Positions 44,257-56,647 of a DNA stretch of 64,000 bases are shown in pieces (position 1 is the first letter of the stretch; each line of letters begins with the position of its first letter). A program made the position numbers and the translations under genes. The stretch is taken from assembly GCA_032718475.1 (NCBI GenBank), contig JAUCBJ010006810.1, forward strand, positions 1 to 64,000. The letters run 5' to 3'. The notes beneath the pieces were generated by a model that had not been told where the DNA came from, did no database searches, and worked only from the letters and a program-made list of their open reading frames with translations. This DNA is from Nemertoderma westbladi. Its lineage: Eukaryota > Xenacoelomorpha > Nemertodermatida > Nemertodermatidae.

Positions 44257-45639
44257 TAATTAAAAACGTTCCCAAGAAGGGCAACCTAACACTCTATGGT
44301 TCTTTTCGGGGAATCTCATTGATCTCGATTGCTGCAAAGCTATACAATAGAATTCTATTAAATCGCATCAGGGATCCCATTGAGAGACTGCTTCGTGGAA
44401 ATCAGAATGGGTTCCGTAAAGGTCGTGGGACCATGGAGCCCATTTTGGCACTTAGAAGGATAATTGAAGAATTATCAAAAAAGAAAGACAGGCTGTTATC
44501 TGGCTGTTATCTTTGTTGACTTCTTCAAGGCCTTTGATTCAGTCTCTCGCTCACGTATGTTCAGCATACTTTCATTATATGGGATTCCTGATGAAATTAT
44601 TGCAGCAATCAGATCAGTATACGATGGTTCGACAACATTTGTGTCTACTGTTGACGGTGACACAGAACCATTTGAAGTGTTATGGGGTGTCCTCCAAGGA
44701 GACACACTTGCACCATTCTTGTTCATTATTGTGGTTGACTATGTTCTACGCATGTCCTTAGACCATCATAATGATGATGGGGTGATGATAACTCCACCTA
44801 CTGGCTCCAGAAGTCGAGGAAATCCTGCCAAGTACCTAACTGATCTAGACTTTGCTGATGACTTAGGAGTACTCTCAGAATCATTAGAGGGGGCCCAACG
44901 GCTCCTCAGCTCATTAGAACATGCTGCTTCTAGTGTTGGTCTTTTTATTAACTCCAGAAAGACCAAAATTTTGACAGTTAACTTTGAAAGTCCTCAGCAA
45001 GTCTCTGTTCGGAAGAGCATAAGCTCAAAGGATGGTATGCTTGAGCATGTGGACGACTTCTGTTACCTGGGATCATGGATCCGGAAGTCAGGTGAAGACC
45101 TTCGAATACGTAAGGGAAAGGCATGGGCAGCCTTGGATAGGCTTTCCAGGATTTGGAAGTCACCGAGAATTAATCGGAAACTTAAGGTCCGATTATTTAG
45201 AGCAGCAGTAGTTCCAGTACTCCTCTACGGGAGTCCATGCTGGGCTCTAACTGCTGAGGACACCAAATCTCTGGATGGCACATTCACAAGAATGCTACGC
45301 CGGGTTCATTGTGTCAAGTACAATGCACACATCTCCAACCAGACAATATATAACATTGGAGGTGTCTCATTGGTTCCCCCAAGCTTGACACTAGAACAAA
45401 ATCGCCTCCGCTTTGCAGGACATTGCTTTCGCCGTGAGGACCAGCCAGTGCATAATCTTGTACTTTGACAGCCCATGACTTTCTTGAGACGCATCTTAAA
45501 GGACACTGGCCTTGAAGATGCGGATGATCTAGCAAATGCCATGGGTGATAGGGAGTTGTGGCGGTGCAATTTTGTTGACAAGCCGGCACAGCATTCTTAA
45601 AAATGCAGCTGCAATGCAGCATGCCGATCCTAGTAGTAG
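44257..45639 (+). pseudogene. LINE copy 2, 5'-truncated RT with 12-bp target duplication
   Basis: Same family as copy 1. It starts within the RT (PKKGNLTLYGSFRGISL) and keeps both catalytic boxes, FVDFFKAFDSVS and FADD (44851-44862), and GVLQGDTLAPF. It then has the region lost in copy 1 (RKGKAWAALDRLSRIWKSPR) and LYGSPCWALTAEDT. A 4-base insertion near 44495 (CTGTTATCTGG duplication) and a deletion at about 45466 (WQPHG region lost) shift the frame, so it is not functional. TGCAGCGTTAAT at 44245-44256 and 45640-45651 flanks it, and the 3' end is a short TAG repeat. It is antisense to the SLC44 gene, inside its second intron. Confidence 0.9.
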
Positions 45640-46083
45640 TGCAGCGTTAATAATGTATACATTACATATCACCATGTCCCGTAATATATAGTGTCATTTT
45701 CTGATGACACGGACCCCCCCACCCACCCCCCCCAGATTTTTCTAAAAATCTTTATCATATTGCTTGAAATTTGAAACACAACTAGTTCCACTCACCGTGG
45801 TTGACCCCATGAAGCCGACATTTTCGATTTTGCCTTTAAATTTTTTTATAAGCGTTTTAAAAAAGTGTCTTTTGCGAAATCGCACCCTCTGTATCATTGC
45901 CATTCTTCACTTTAGTCGTAATTTTTTCATATCATTAAAAAGCTTGCGTTTCAAGGATTCCAAATATGTAACAATATCTGAATTTCGTTGAGAAACAGCT
46001 GAGATATAGGCGTTCAAAGATTGCATGAATTATTGTCGTGAACGTGTTATATATTTTGAGTTGGTTGGCAACAGCGGTATGTA

Positions 46084-46861
46084 TGGGGCGCCGTTTGGGC
46101 CAAAAATAAAAAAAACATATTATATTAAAAAGTTATAATGGTATGTTTTTTTATCTTGCCGTTTGGGCCAAAAGTTGTAATGGTATGTTTTTTTATCTTG
46201 CCGTTTGGGCCAAAAATAGCTGAGAGGGAAATTTGAATTATCACTTTCACACTTTCTATATACTGTATTTATAGCAATTGCAATTATCATCATACCTGTG
46301 AGCCTGTCTGCCTATACATGATTGTGGATTGTATTTACACACGGCAGCACGGTACCGTATCGCTGTAGGAGTGGACTTTAGGCTTACCTCCCGCTGTATG
46401 GGCCTTGGCCTACCGGTACTCATATACTGTCACTGCGTAATGCTGTAATGTAGCGTTAGGCTGTTAGGTACAAATGACATTCTGACATTAATGCCTCAGT
46501 ATTGCAGTATTGTGGACCACAAGATGTAGGCCTATCACAAGCACAAGGTGTAATGCTACAGGGCCTAAAGTATACTGATTTGTACCTAACAGCCTAACGC
46601 ATTACAGCGATAGATTAGTAAATACAATCCACAATCATGTATAGGCAGACAGGCTCACAGGTATGATGATAATTGCAATTGCTAAATACAGTATATAGAA
46701 AGTGATAATTCAAATTTCCCTCTCAGCTATTTTTGGCCCAAACGGCAAGATAAAAAAACATACCATTACAACTTTTGGCCCAAACGGCAAGATAAAAAAC
46801 ATACCATTATAACTTTTTAATATAATATGTTTTTTTTATTTTTGGCCCAAACGGCGCCCCA
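46084..46861. mobile_element. 778-bp foldback element with ~250-bp inverted arms
   Basis: The ends start TGGGGCGCCGTTTGGGCC and are flanked by TA (46082-46083, 46862-46863). The arms match closely for roughly 250 bases and again in parts of the middle (GCGTTAGGCTGTTAGGTAC against its complement). Within each arm a ~40-base piece, GGTATG(T)nATCTTGCCGTTTGGGCC, is repeated. No coding. It is in SLC44 intron 2. Confidence 0.85.
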
Positions 46862-47198
46862 TAGGTATGCCTATACAATATCTATATTGCGTAGCTAATC
46901 ATACGTAATCAAATTGTTCCAGAATATTGTGTATTTATTAAATAGATTAAATGCCCTGTAGCGAACGATAATTCTTGCAATCTTCGATATCATTTCCGCT
47001 TTTGGTTCTAGGGGTTTGTATCTCTAGTCCTGTACCGTACACTTAGGGCATCAGTAGCGGTATTGGTATCAGTATATAATTAATATAGAACAGTCTATTT
47101 TATTATACAATAGGATAAAACCTATAAACTAGAACGAATTAAACGGCAGTACTGCAATATATAAGTTTTATATATATATTGAAATAAATGTTGCTGTC

Positions 47199-47766
47199 GA
47201 CTTCCAGTACCGGTACCTAGGATCATGGATAGAGAGTAGCAAAAAGGGAATAGAAGTTAGGAAAGCAAAGGCTTGGGTAGCTCTATCAAAAATGGATACC
47301 ATCTGGAAATCAGATCTCTCCAGGCACCTGAAGACTAAGTTCTTTCGAGCCACAGTGGAAAGTGTATTTTTATACGGGGGTGAGACCTGGACACTGACTA
47401 AATCACTTGAACAACGAATTGATGGTTGCTACACAAGACTACTAAGGGCAGCCCTAAACATCAGCTGGAGACAACACATGACAATCGCCGAGCTTTATGG
47501 TACAATACCACCTGTATCAACCACCCTCCGTGAACGCAGATTAAGATTCAGTGGGCACTGCTGGCGAAGTAAAGACGAGGTCATAATAGATCTACTTTTC
47601 TGGCAACCAACACATGGAAAGCATAGTCGTGGACGACGGGCCATAACATATATAGATCAACTTGAAAGGGATACTGAACTTGAGAGAAACGAAACTGCGA
47701 CAACTATGGAGAATCGGGAAGCCTCGAAGGATCTCATTTCCACTGTCCGAGTTCGCTCGACCTAGT
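47199..47766 (+). pseudogene. LINE 3' fragment, a second subfamily
   Basis: The frame reads YLGSWIESSKKGIEVRKAKA, KFFRATVESVFLYGGETWTL, RLLRAALNISW, ERRLRFSGHCWRSKDE, LLFWQPTHGKHSRGRRAITY and ends SKDLISTVRVRST. This is the thumb and C-terminal tail of endonuclease-RT type LINEs, the same domain as the end of copies 1 and 2 but well diverged. The frame is open (from 47292) and ends in TAG plus a short (TAG)n tail, so it is 5'-truncated but little damaged. Confidence 0.8.
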
Positions 47767-48060
47767 AGTAGTAGTCGTAAAATTATGGTTTCATAGTTGT
47801 AGCATAAATCTTCAATAGCATCTTCTGTAAATCAGCATCTTTCCTTCAACAGGTAACGATATCGTGTATTATTGTTTTGGTTAAAAAAACCCGCCTCTGT
47901 AACTTTCCCTCAATTGGCATTGACGGGCCTTCTATATATTACTATATACGGTACTATATAATTTGCTGTATGTAAACTTGGGTTGAACGGAAATCTATTG
48001 ACAGACCAATATCAAGCAATATATAATTAAAATAAAAATGTTTCTAAATGGTGATTAGCT

Positions 48061-48185
48061 ATTAACTATTACTGCCTAACTCTAGCAGTGACTGGCTACT
48101 GCCTAACTCTAGCAGTGACTGTCTACTGCCTAACTCTAACAGTGTCTGGCTCGTAGAGTAGCGACTGGCTATTTACTACCTAACT
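48061..48185. repeat. ~30-bp tandem repeat (CTGCCTAACTCTAGCAGTGACTGGCTA)
   Basis: Four units at the 3' side of SLC44 exon 2, within 25 bases of its donor site. Confidence 0.8.
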
Positions 48186-48208
48186 GTGACTATAACAATT
48201 ACACTTAC

Positions 48209-48340
48209 TTGTGGCGTAGGGCATTTAAACTCCAGAACAGTTTTAAGCGAAACGCATTCTAGAAGATTGAAAAATAGTAGCACTTTTCGGTTGCTCAAGT
48301 CTGTATTGGATTCGGTGTTCATCATTCCACATATGTTTCC
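48209..48340 (-). CDS. SLC44/CTL, second coding exon
   Basis: Acceptor TTTGTTTATTTCAG, donor CAA/GTAAGT, 132 bases, phase 0. It encodes GNICGMMNTESNTDLSNRKV, then LLFFNLLECVSLKTVLEFKCPTPQ. FKCPTPQ followed by VCVEKCPD of the next exon is the conserved SLC44 extracellular-loop junction. The following intron is about 6.8 kb and full of transposons. Confidence 0.93.
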
Positions 48341-48751
48341 CTGAAATAAACAAAAAATAAGGTAGCGGTTGGGACAAAATGAAAACAAGAAGGAATCGCC
48401 TGTTCAAAAACTCTCACATCAATCAGAGTAATCAGACAATAAACATATAAATTTTTAATATACCAAATCCAGAAATAAAAACTGAATAAACGGGAATAAT
48501 TAATTTGACACACCGGCAGCACCGCAATTTGAACCCTAACCTAAATAATAAACCAAAAACCTCCACATCACATGCCACTTAAAGTACCGGTATCCGGTAT
48601 ACACTATCAGACTATACTCGGATATTTTTTTTTCCAATTTTTTCAATTTAATTTTTCCCAATTAATATAACAGTATAAACATTACACATAATGACATTTT
48701 CTTATAAGCACAACAAAAGAAACTAGTAACAGAACAGTACGATAATATGGG

Positions 48752-48821
48752 GTGGGGGGGGGGGGGGGGGGGGGGGGGGGGAGACAGTGAGTAGCTAGTG
48801 TTAGTAAATACTGTCGCCAAG

Positions 48822-48853
<32 letters not shown>
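48752..48853. repeat. Two long G tracts
   Basis: Runs of 30 or so G separated by about 45 bases, in intron 1 of SLC44. Similar C/G runs occur at 5980, 13803, 17231 and 43990. Confidence 0.85.
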
Positions 48854-49261
48854 TGGAAATGCCATTAGTTTTATAATTTTTTTCCAAAAACCTTTAGTTT
48901 GTTATGCATATACAGTACTAGGATTCTCTACTGAGGCTGCGGCAGCAATAACCACCCAAGACAATATAAAATAATACTATGCACCGGACCTGAGCTCCGA
49001 AATTTCATTTTAGCAAATGAATTGTTACTGTGTATACTGATTATCAGGAATACTTTACTTATTGATTAGCCCAATCAAGGATGAGATGAGCTAGTATCTG
49101 AAAGTAACGATTTTTTTAAGCCTGCGTGAAAATATATTTTTAGATTTACAATCTCTGAAGTTGATACCTACCGAAAGAATTCCATAAAACCTGACCCTGG
49201 TAAGAAACAGACTGCTTCGGTACTAATTGGCATTGATGGGACGAAATCTGAGTCAGTGGTA

Positions 49262-50263
49262 CTAGAAAGTTATCAATTTGTTTATTTTTATTCTGATTGG
49301 TTGAATAATCGTTTTAAAGGTACTACAAGCGCAAACTGAAGATACGGGTGAATTAAAGCATAATATATAAGTGAGTATATAGGTGAGCAATATAATAGTG
49401 AGTAAAATACGAGTTGGAAAAATATGTCTTAATTTATAAAATATGCCACAGGTGCTAGAATTTTTTTTAATAATATAAGTGAAATGGCTTTCCATAGGTT
49501 ATTGTCGATAACTACTCCCAGGTATTTTATGCAATCAACTTTATTTAAAGTGACTTCTTTGAATTGTACTTTTGTTAAAGTATCAAGGTTCAATTTTATA
49601 TTCGTAAACAGAGTATAGATACTCAGTTTTCTTTATGTTATAGGAGAGAGAGTTTATTTTCGTACATCCAATCAATGACTTTCTCAAATTCAGAATTAAT
49701 TTTAGTTTAATAAAAAATGTGGCATTTATCAGCACGAAGACGACTGGTATCATCTGCGAATAACGTAGTGAATAGATCTGATGCTTGTGGTAGGTCATTA
49801 CATTAATAAAAATAAGGAATAGCAGAAGACCCAATATAGAATATAGCCTTGTGGGACACCGACTGTGTAGGTTGGTACGAAGTCATAATATTATGTATTG
49901 AGACAGCTTGATAGCGGTTTGTTAAATAATCCTTTAGTAAATCTTGGGGTTCTCCTCGAATACCAGGCCTCGAGCTTGCTTATAACAGTATAAGTAGTTT
50001 ATGATCGATCGTGTCGAAAGCCTTTTGAAGGTCAAGAAAAATTACTGCAGCTGTGTCACCTCACCACTGTCTAAAGCTAGTCGTATTTTCTCAACAATAC
50101 TAATAATTCCCAGTGTAGTTGTTGAACGCTTGCGGAAACCAAATTGTTTAGAACATATAAATGAGTTAAGCTCAAAATATGAAAATAATTGATCGTTTAT
50201 AATTCGGTCATAAATTTTACTGAAAACAGGGAGTAAAGATATGGGACGGGACGGGAGTCCCAT
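49262..50263 (-). pseudogene. Decayed CR1-like LINE RT in SLC44 intron 1
   Basis: From 50263 down: SRPISLLPVFSKIYDRIIND, CSKQFGFRKRSTTTLGI. Then, after frameshifts, the DLQKAFDTIDH-type region (about 50030-50000), a weak thumb (YNIKKTEYLYSV), and STCGIFYKLRHIFPTRI..T at 49460. These match the CR1/jockey type also seen at 288-911. Several stops and shifts. Confidence 0.7.
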
Positions 50264-50646
50264 AACAGATACTGAGATACTACTGTATTATACTATATAG
50301 TGACCGTAAATCCAGTAACTGCAGTACCGGCTGACCGGTAAGGTATATCAGTAGAGCAGAAACGGTATTGTACTGTTGTACCTTTATCCGTTATCGGTTA
50401 TCCCAAGGCACACAGGTCAGCACTCACCAGGTCAGCAGGTGACTGGGTGACGTGTGTAAAAGTAATAATTGAGTTAAATTTTCACCCCGTCCCGTTCAGT
50501 CGTGTGCTCGTGCTGTGAGCTCGCACACGGCTGTACGGGGAGGGACACCTGGCTGGACCTTGGACGGGAACGGCGACGGCACACATTAGAAGCAAAAATG
50601 TAATTAAATATAAATAATAATAAATAAATAAATAAAAATATCTTAC

Positions 50647-50913
50647 ATGAGTGTCAGTCGGATACAGAAGCCGGTTAGGATCTCCCTTTGTAAATCCAAT
50701 GCAAGCCACAACAATAAGTCCAACGATAAAAGCGATGAATAGAATGCAGCAGATAATATCTGTGCAACTTCTGTCGGCAATGGGACCATTAAACGATGGA
50801 TCGTATTCCTTCGCCTTTCCGTATTTGCCGTCGTTCGCGTCACCACTACCACTTCGCTTCTCGTCCATCTCTACTGTCTCATCGTCATTATTCCCCATTA
50901 CAACATACTGCAT
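50647..50913 (-). CDS. SLC44/CTL, first coding exon
   Basis: It codes for the N-terminus: GKYGKAKEYDPSFNGPIADRSCTD, then the first membrane segment IICCILFIAFIVGLIVVACIGF, then KGDPNRLLYPTDTH, and a GTAAGA donor after CAT. 'KYG...YDP.F.GP...R.CTD' and 'GDP..L.YPTD' are the standard SLC44 start. Two in-frame ATGs are available, at 50913 and 50898. The second (MGNNDDETVEMDEK) agrees better with the family length. With the other three exons the product is 754-759 residues, against about 700 in vertebrates. The 2.3-kb intron after it holds a decayed LINE. The promoter is not recognisable. Confidence 0.93.
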
Positions 50914-53187
50914 TACTACCGTACCGGTACAAGGAGAAAGGGAATCCTAGACCTGCTTCTGTGCTTATAAAAATAAAGTGAAGAAGTGTAAAGTACCTTG
51001 CTTATACCAGTATACAGCTGTACAGTACCGGTACCGCGGTATAGGTAAGAATTTGGACTTGGAAATTTTTAAATCAATAAATTAGATAAAAGGTTGAAAG
51101 GATAAAACATTGCACGGTACCTGTACGTTGTTTTAATGTACATGTATGATATTGCAGATAAAAATAATATTCTGTATGTTACAGTTTAATAAAACCTTTA
51201 AAGTTAAGTATGCAAAGTTATTGTAGTGTGGAAGTTTATGAGTTAGATTAATTGAAAAGAATATGTACTCGTAATGTAGTTTAATTTAATAATAGAAAGG
51301 CACATAAAAGCAACAGATAAATGTAGCCAATACCCGTCGTCGTTGAGAATATTATGTATGATAATAATGCTATATTAATAATATTACAGACATTCTGTTG
51401 ATACCGAGACAATGGAGTATGTAATAGGATATTAGCACAGGATACACGGTAAAGTTATAGTGAGCCAACATACTGTACTCTCAGTCACTCAGACACTCTC
51501 AACATACTCATACAGTGTGGCAATGGCAAACATACTGTACGTACAGTTTATGGTATTTGGATAAAGAGTTAAGCTAAGAATAAATAGGTATTAAAAATTA
51601 TTACACAGTATAAAGACTCCTAAAGATAAATTACAATTGAATTGAAATTTAAATTGTCTTCGTGTTTGAACCGAAACCCGAAACAAATTCATAATATGAT
51701 AATATGCCAGTTTAGTTAGTACTGTAATTTAATACGTTGAAAATGTATTCAATTAAAGTTAAATTAAAAATTCAAGTTTTCGAATTAATTAAAATAGATT
51801 CCAGAGGTGAATATTTATGGACATTAATAAAAAGGGAAAAAAGTTCGCGACCCTTTATTAACCTCGCTATCGTTCGGTAAATATAATGCATAGATAAAAT
51901 TAGTGGAAAAATGTACTACGATTTTTCCTATATTGGATATTGAGTGCCGTTTTGGGATACGCTTTGCAGACACTAAAGTTCCAAAAACTTTTGAGTGTGT
52001 GAATGGATTTTGTCAAATTGCTTACAAACCTTTTATACTTTAATGCTCTTTCATCACATGTTCACACATTTAAGAAATTCCAAAAAAATATTTTATATTA
52101 CATTTTTCAACGGGGGAAAATGTAAATCAATGTATTCCTATGGGTTGCTTTTTGTCCCTAGGGAAAAAATGACTCGTTTTTTCTCCCGATTTTGCGATAT
52201 ATTCGAGCGAAAAGGTAACAATATAAGAATAAATCTATTATATTCCAGCTAAAGTGAATCTTTATTAAAAATATTTTTGAACGTGCCCCATTTTATTATA
52301 TGACCTCCAATTGTTTTTATTGCTTTCGTATTTGGTTAAATTCGTTCGCCACCACTTGCAGTATACAATTATTATTATGACCATGATGTCGTATTATTAA
52401 GATTTATACCGTAGATGTACAGTAATAGAGTCTTTGGATCAATAATAATTATTAAAATAGGCTACTAACTGCGCTACACTCAATAACTCCGTAGCAGCCC
52501 TTTATACTGCCCAATAGAATACGAGTACTGGTACTGATAGTGGTACACTGTACATACTGTACTGCAGAAAGCAGGCAGCAACAAAATAATACAGCTGTCC
52601 CTTCTTGTAACTGTGTAATGGACAATAATAGTGCAATAAAATCAATAATATTTCCTCAATAATCTTCCAGCTAATACCCGTGGCCGTGACTGCAGTCACG
52701 GATGGCGATGGCCACAAAAGCGATGGTAACAGCTGACTTGATGTTGTGGGGTAGATGTATTCGCATTATGATAATAGGTTAGCGAACGAGTGAATGATAC
52801 TACAGTACAGTAGGGCGTACTGCGTAGTCATAAATAAACAAACGTTTATAAGAAAAGGACAGTGACAGCTCCTATATATAGATTACAGACCCTCCATCAG
52901 GTAATACACCATGCACTGGAATATAAATCAGTGTCTTGATTGACTGTACTTGATTGACTTGACTGCAGACCCGACAGTATACTACTGTATTACAGTATAC
53001 ACTATCTATGTATGAACATACTGTATCACCCACATTATTTTTCTACAAATCCGGTACCCGCTATGACCGCATTTTAGCGGGATATTTATCCGGTTTCTAG
53101 CGGTTCCTAAATGTCTCTTTGACGTAGGGGCCAAAATGCTTTTATTTATGTCCAGCCCAGTCACAGTATAAAATGTCCGAATGCAAT
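50914..53187. other. Non-coding stretch upstream of SLC44
   Basis: No gene seen. GTACCGGTAC-type short palindromes are frequent. It should contain the SLC44 promoter, but I cannot place it. An exact 18-base palindrome is at 52684-52701 (CCGTGACTGCAGTCACGG). Confidence 0.4.
52684..52701. repeat. 18-bp perfect palindrome
   Basis: CCGTGACTGCAGTCACGG, self-complementary without spacer, like a dimeric transcription-factor site. Function unknown. Confidence 0.7.
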
Positions 53188-55338
53188 TTAAATAAAGAAA
53201 TAATGTTTTTTTTGCGCCAATTTTTCATTTGAGAGGATTCCATTTTCATGGCGTTTATTAGGACTAGGACCCCAACCGAAAGCGGTAATAAAGAATCGAG
53301 AGCTTCGAGACCCTTGGTCACCCAGCCCTGAGAGAGCTGTTTCCTTAAAGGAGATATGAACTCGTCTCCATGCCGCCACTCAGGAGTCTCGATCCCACTT
53401 GTTCATGTTGTAGCGCCTCCTCATTGCCACATTTTTCCTCATTTGCTAACTGCAAATCGATTCGGTTCATTTAGTGCGAGTGTGTGCATCCATAGTACTG
53501 CAATATTATTCCCCAACTAGTAACTATAATATACTGATGCTATGTATACAGCACGAGTGAACTGTGCGCTTACCACGCACTAAGTCCAACACAGTGTCCT
53601 ACCTGTAATATACTGCATGTAAGTCACGCGTACATTTACTCGCCAACAACACAACATATAACGGAACGGTTTACACGTAACTGTTACTTTATTCGCTTGA
53701 AGCAGTTTATAAGTGCCGAAGCTATATACTTTCAGTGATTGATTGTACATTCAGACCAGATATATATATTAGATAATATATATACACAGAAACTTTCATG
53801 AGTGTTCCTGCTATGCGGCAGGTACCCCAAGGCACTTGATAGCACTCATAAGAGCTACAAACGAACTCGCTTTGCGGCGGATGTGGGGTTAGCCTCCCGT
53901 AAAAGCCTTGACAGTGAAATATCATTTTTTCATTCACTGCCCCCAGGACAGTGAAATATCAATTTCCAACACTGCCCTCAAGACAGTGTTCACCCCCCCC
54001 CCCCCTGTACAATTAATTACATTAACATCTTGAACACAAATGTGCGCTGTGGTAGTGGACTATAATAAAAAACTGCAGTTTTATTATACCTACTTCGCTC
54101 AGCGGTTTCCGTGTAAGTAAACTACTTCAATTACGTGTAGAACTAGTGTTGTGTTATTTGCACATGTTTTTGTTTTGTTTGACATTGAGAACTGAATGCT
54201 TTATCGACGAATGGTCAAAGGATTTGAAACATTACATTGTCCATTCTCCGAACGTGTTGGGTGTTGAGCTGTTAGACCTGCATTCCCCGCGGGAGGCGTA
54301 ATCCGTAGGCTGGCGGCACTTGAAGCGTAAGGTTGCAAAACAGGGAGAACGTTATTGACAAAAGATAATATAGAGAATCCTGCGATTATTTGGTGTGATA
54401 CTGATTGTTTGGTTTGATGAGTTATGGTATTATAATAACATTTGTGAATTCTGTGAATTTGTGAATTGTGCGAGTGCAACTATTGCAGGTGCATTTACGT
54501 GCGAATTGTTGATTAAGTCAGAGAGTTTACATGTGCGACTGTGGTTTAATTTGACATTATTAGTCGTACGTTTGCGAAGCCAGTAGGCCGAAACACCCGA
54601 GGGAGTGTATAGGCGATCACTGCGTGTGAAACGGCAAATTACAAATAATTTACTACATTCATTACCATAGCTTAATAATTTAGTCAGCGTTTGTATGGTA
54701 TGTTAGGGACGCTATTATCAAAATTGTATTACACTTTCGGTTTTATTAAAAGTAACAAAGTAACCTGGTATTTTATTGTTTTTTACTGTACATACGCCCT
54801 ACACTTATATTTTGTTGTTTATCATTATAAATTTGTAACATAGTGTTACAACCCCCAAATATCGTAAGTACGTTCTATTATCTACGTACAGAAATAATTA
54901 ATTATTACATCTTTCTTTAGGCCATTGAACTGTTTATTTAACAGGCAGACACAGGCCTGATATTTGACATTAATCCTTGTATTCAGATCATAGGAGGAAC
55001 GGACACCCCACACCAATTTCATTCTGAACATAACTATTGTTTGGATTACAGGTGACTTCAGACACATATATTTATTCATAACAATATTATTTGCAGAAAA
55101 AATGGCGGCAGTATTGGTGCTTAGAATTTGAAATAAGCCTTGCACATTAATTAGGTGCCTGTGATTTATTACGACTTGCAACTTAATTTCATCCTAAGGC
55201 GATTTATACCTTGCCCCACAACGACATACCATCCCAGACAATTTGGTGCTGAGTGCTTCAACTCAGCCATATACTTACTACACATCACGAGACTAAACTC
55301 CTTTGTTTGACCTACTTAAGTAGTAGGGTCTTGGTCCT
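53188..55338. other. Mostly non-coding; no supported gene
   Basis: A 63-codon minus frame at 53379-53188 (MAAWRRVHISFKETALSGLG...) sits in less AT-rich DNA and could be a first exon, but no donor or partner is clear. A repeat GGACAGTGAAATATCA occurs at 53908 and 53946. Other frames lack domains. Confidence 0.35.
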
Positions 55339-55614
55339 CTTTGCGACAGTTGGACCCAACTGACACCCATTGGGTGTCATATGATACCCTATTATCACCC
55401 ATAGGGTGTCATTGGCGCCAGACTGTCTGGGTGACACCTCCCAATTAGGCTAATTAGACCCTAATTGATAGGTGGCATCAATTAATTAGTACAATTAAAC
55501 CCTAATAGGTGTCTTACGACTCCTAATTAGGGTTTAATTGATTATCCTAATTAAGCAGACTGATTAGCGCCCTGACACACAATGGGTCATCAGTTGGGTC
55601 CAACTGTCGCAAAG
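55339..55614. mobile_element. 276-bp foldback MITE with perfect 25-bp ends
   Basis: 55339-55363 (CTTTGCGACAGTTGGACCCA...) and 55590-55614 are exact complements. Inside are further inverted pairs (CCCATTGGGTGTCAT / ATGATACCCTAT; CCTAATTAGGGTTTAATTG / CAATTAAACCCTAATAGG). No target duplication is obvious. Confidence 0.8.
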
Positions 55615-55654
55615 CCGGCGCAAGAGGGTGTCATAAGTGACACCGCAGCTCTTT

Positions 55655-55780
55655 TATTTATTAATACTTATTTATTTGTATTTAATTTTAATTTATTTAT
55701 TTGTATTTAATTTTACTTTATTTATTTGTATTTAATTTTAAGTTAATTATCTATTTGTACTTTATTTTAAATTAATTAAT
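55655..55780. repeat. ~28-bp AT-rich tandem repeat (TTTATTTGTATTTAATTTTA)
   Basis: About four units, decaying to the right. Confidence 0.8.
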
Positions 55781-55984
55781 TGTATTACTTTTACTTTATA
55801 CATTGATTTCTATTTTTAGATTAATTAGTTTTTATATTACTCTTATCTATATCCAGACAGCTTTTATCGTTGACATTTGACCCCCAATTAGCTTTAACCA
55901 AGCAACAGCTTATTAATAATAGTTGTATCCAAGCGCCCCGCCCCCCTCTCATGACACCTCTGATTACTAATTACTCTTACCTAT

Positions 55985-56410
55985 ATCCAGTTGTCTGCAG
56001 TTCCATAGTCTGCCGCTAGAGGGAGTATTATCTGAAAATTAACATCTTCTCTAACTTTGTTATTTTCATTCCGAATAGGTCTAAACTCGGTAGGCATCTA
56101 CTACGGCATAGGCCATATCTTTTGCGGAGACATAGAGTAGTCTGAAGTTCCCCTGTCTGCCGCTAGAGGGCGTATTATTTAAAAATTAACATCTTCTCTA
56201 GCTTTGTTATTTGCAATCCGCAAAACTATGAAGTTATATTGCTTAAGAGTTCTAAGGGGCGAGCCATGAGGCAATATGTTTGACACTTATTTAGATATAT
56301 TATTACTTAATTTTGACCCCCCAATCGATATCTATTACAATATGGGCTATATCTTTTGCAGAGTTACAGAGTATTCTGAAGTTCCCAGTCTGCCGCTAGA
56401 GGGCGAAATG
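55985..56410. repeat. Three copies of a TCTGCCGCTAGAGGG-containing repeat
   Basis: TCTGCCGCTAGAGGG lies near 56009, 56157 and 56390. The first two are followed by TTAACATCTTCTCTA and CTTTGTTATTT. This is the complement of the CCCTCTAGCGGCAGA motif of the 315-bp satellite at 34-35 kb, so the two repeats are related or share a functional motif. Confidence 0.65.
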
Positions 56411-56518
56411 TCTCAAAGTGAAAACCATATGGTAGCCATGAATTGGTTACTAGGCAATAATACTGCATTTTGCAACGTTAGGCCTATTGCTGACCGAACG
56501 AAAACTGCCCTGGTTCAT

Positions 56519-56577
56519 GCAGGGATCGAACCCATGACATACGGGAGATGTGAATTCAACGCAACCACTACACCAAG
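56519..56577 (-). mobile_element. tRNA-derived SINE head
   Basis: The minus strand has an A-box-like CTTGGTGTAGTGGTTGCG (56577-56560) and B box GGGTTCGATCCCTGC (56533-56519) at tRNA spacing. No pairable acceptor stem, so it is not scored as a tRNA gene. Confidence 0.55.
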
Positions 56578-56647
56578 GTGGAACAGTAACCTTCGAATTT
56601 GTTTGTTGACGTTCGGATTTGTAAGACTCTCATTTAAGACCTGACAC

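Noticed and set aside
56519-56577. tRNA gene on the minus strand
   Set aside because: Acceptor stem cannot pair. It fits a tRNA-derived SINE head better.
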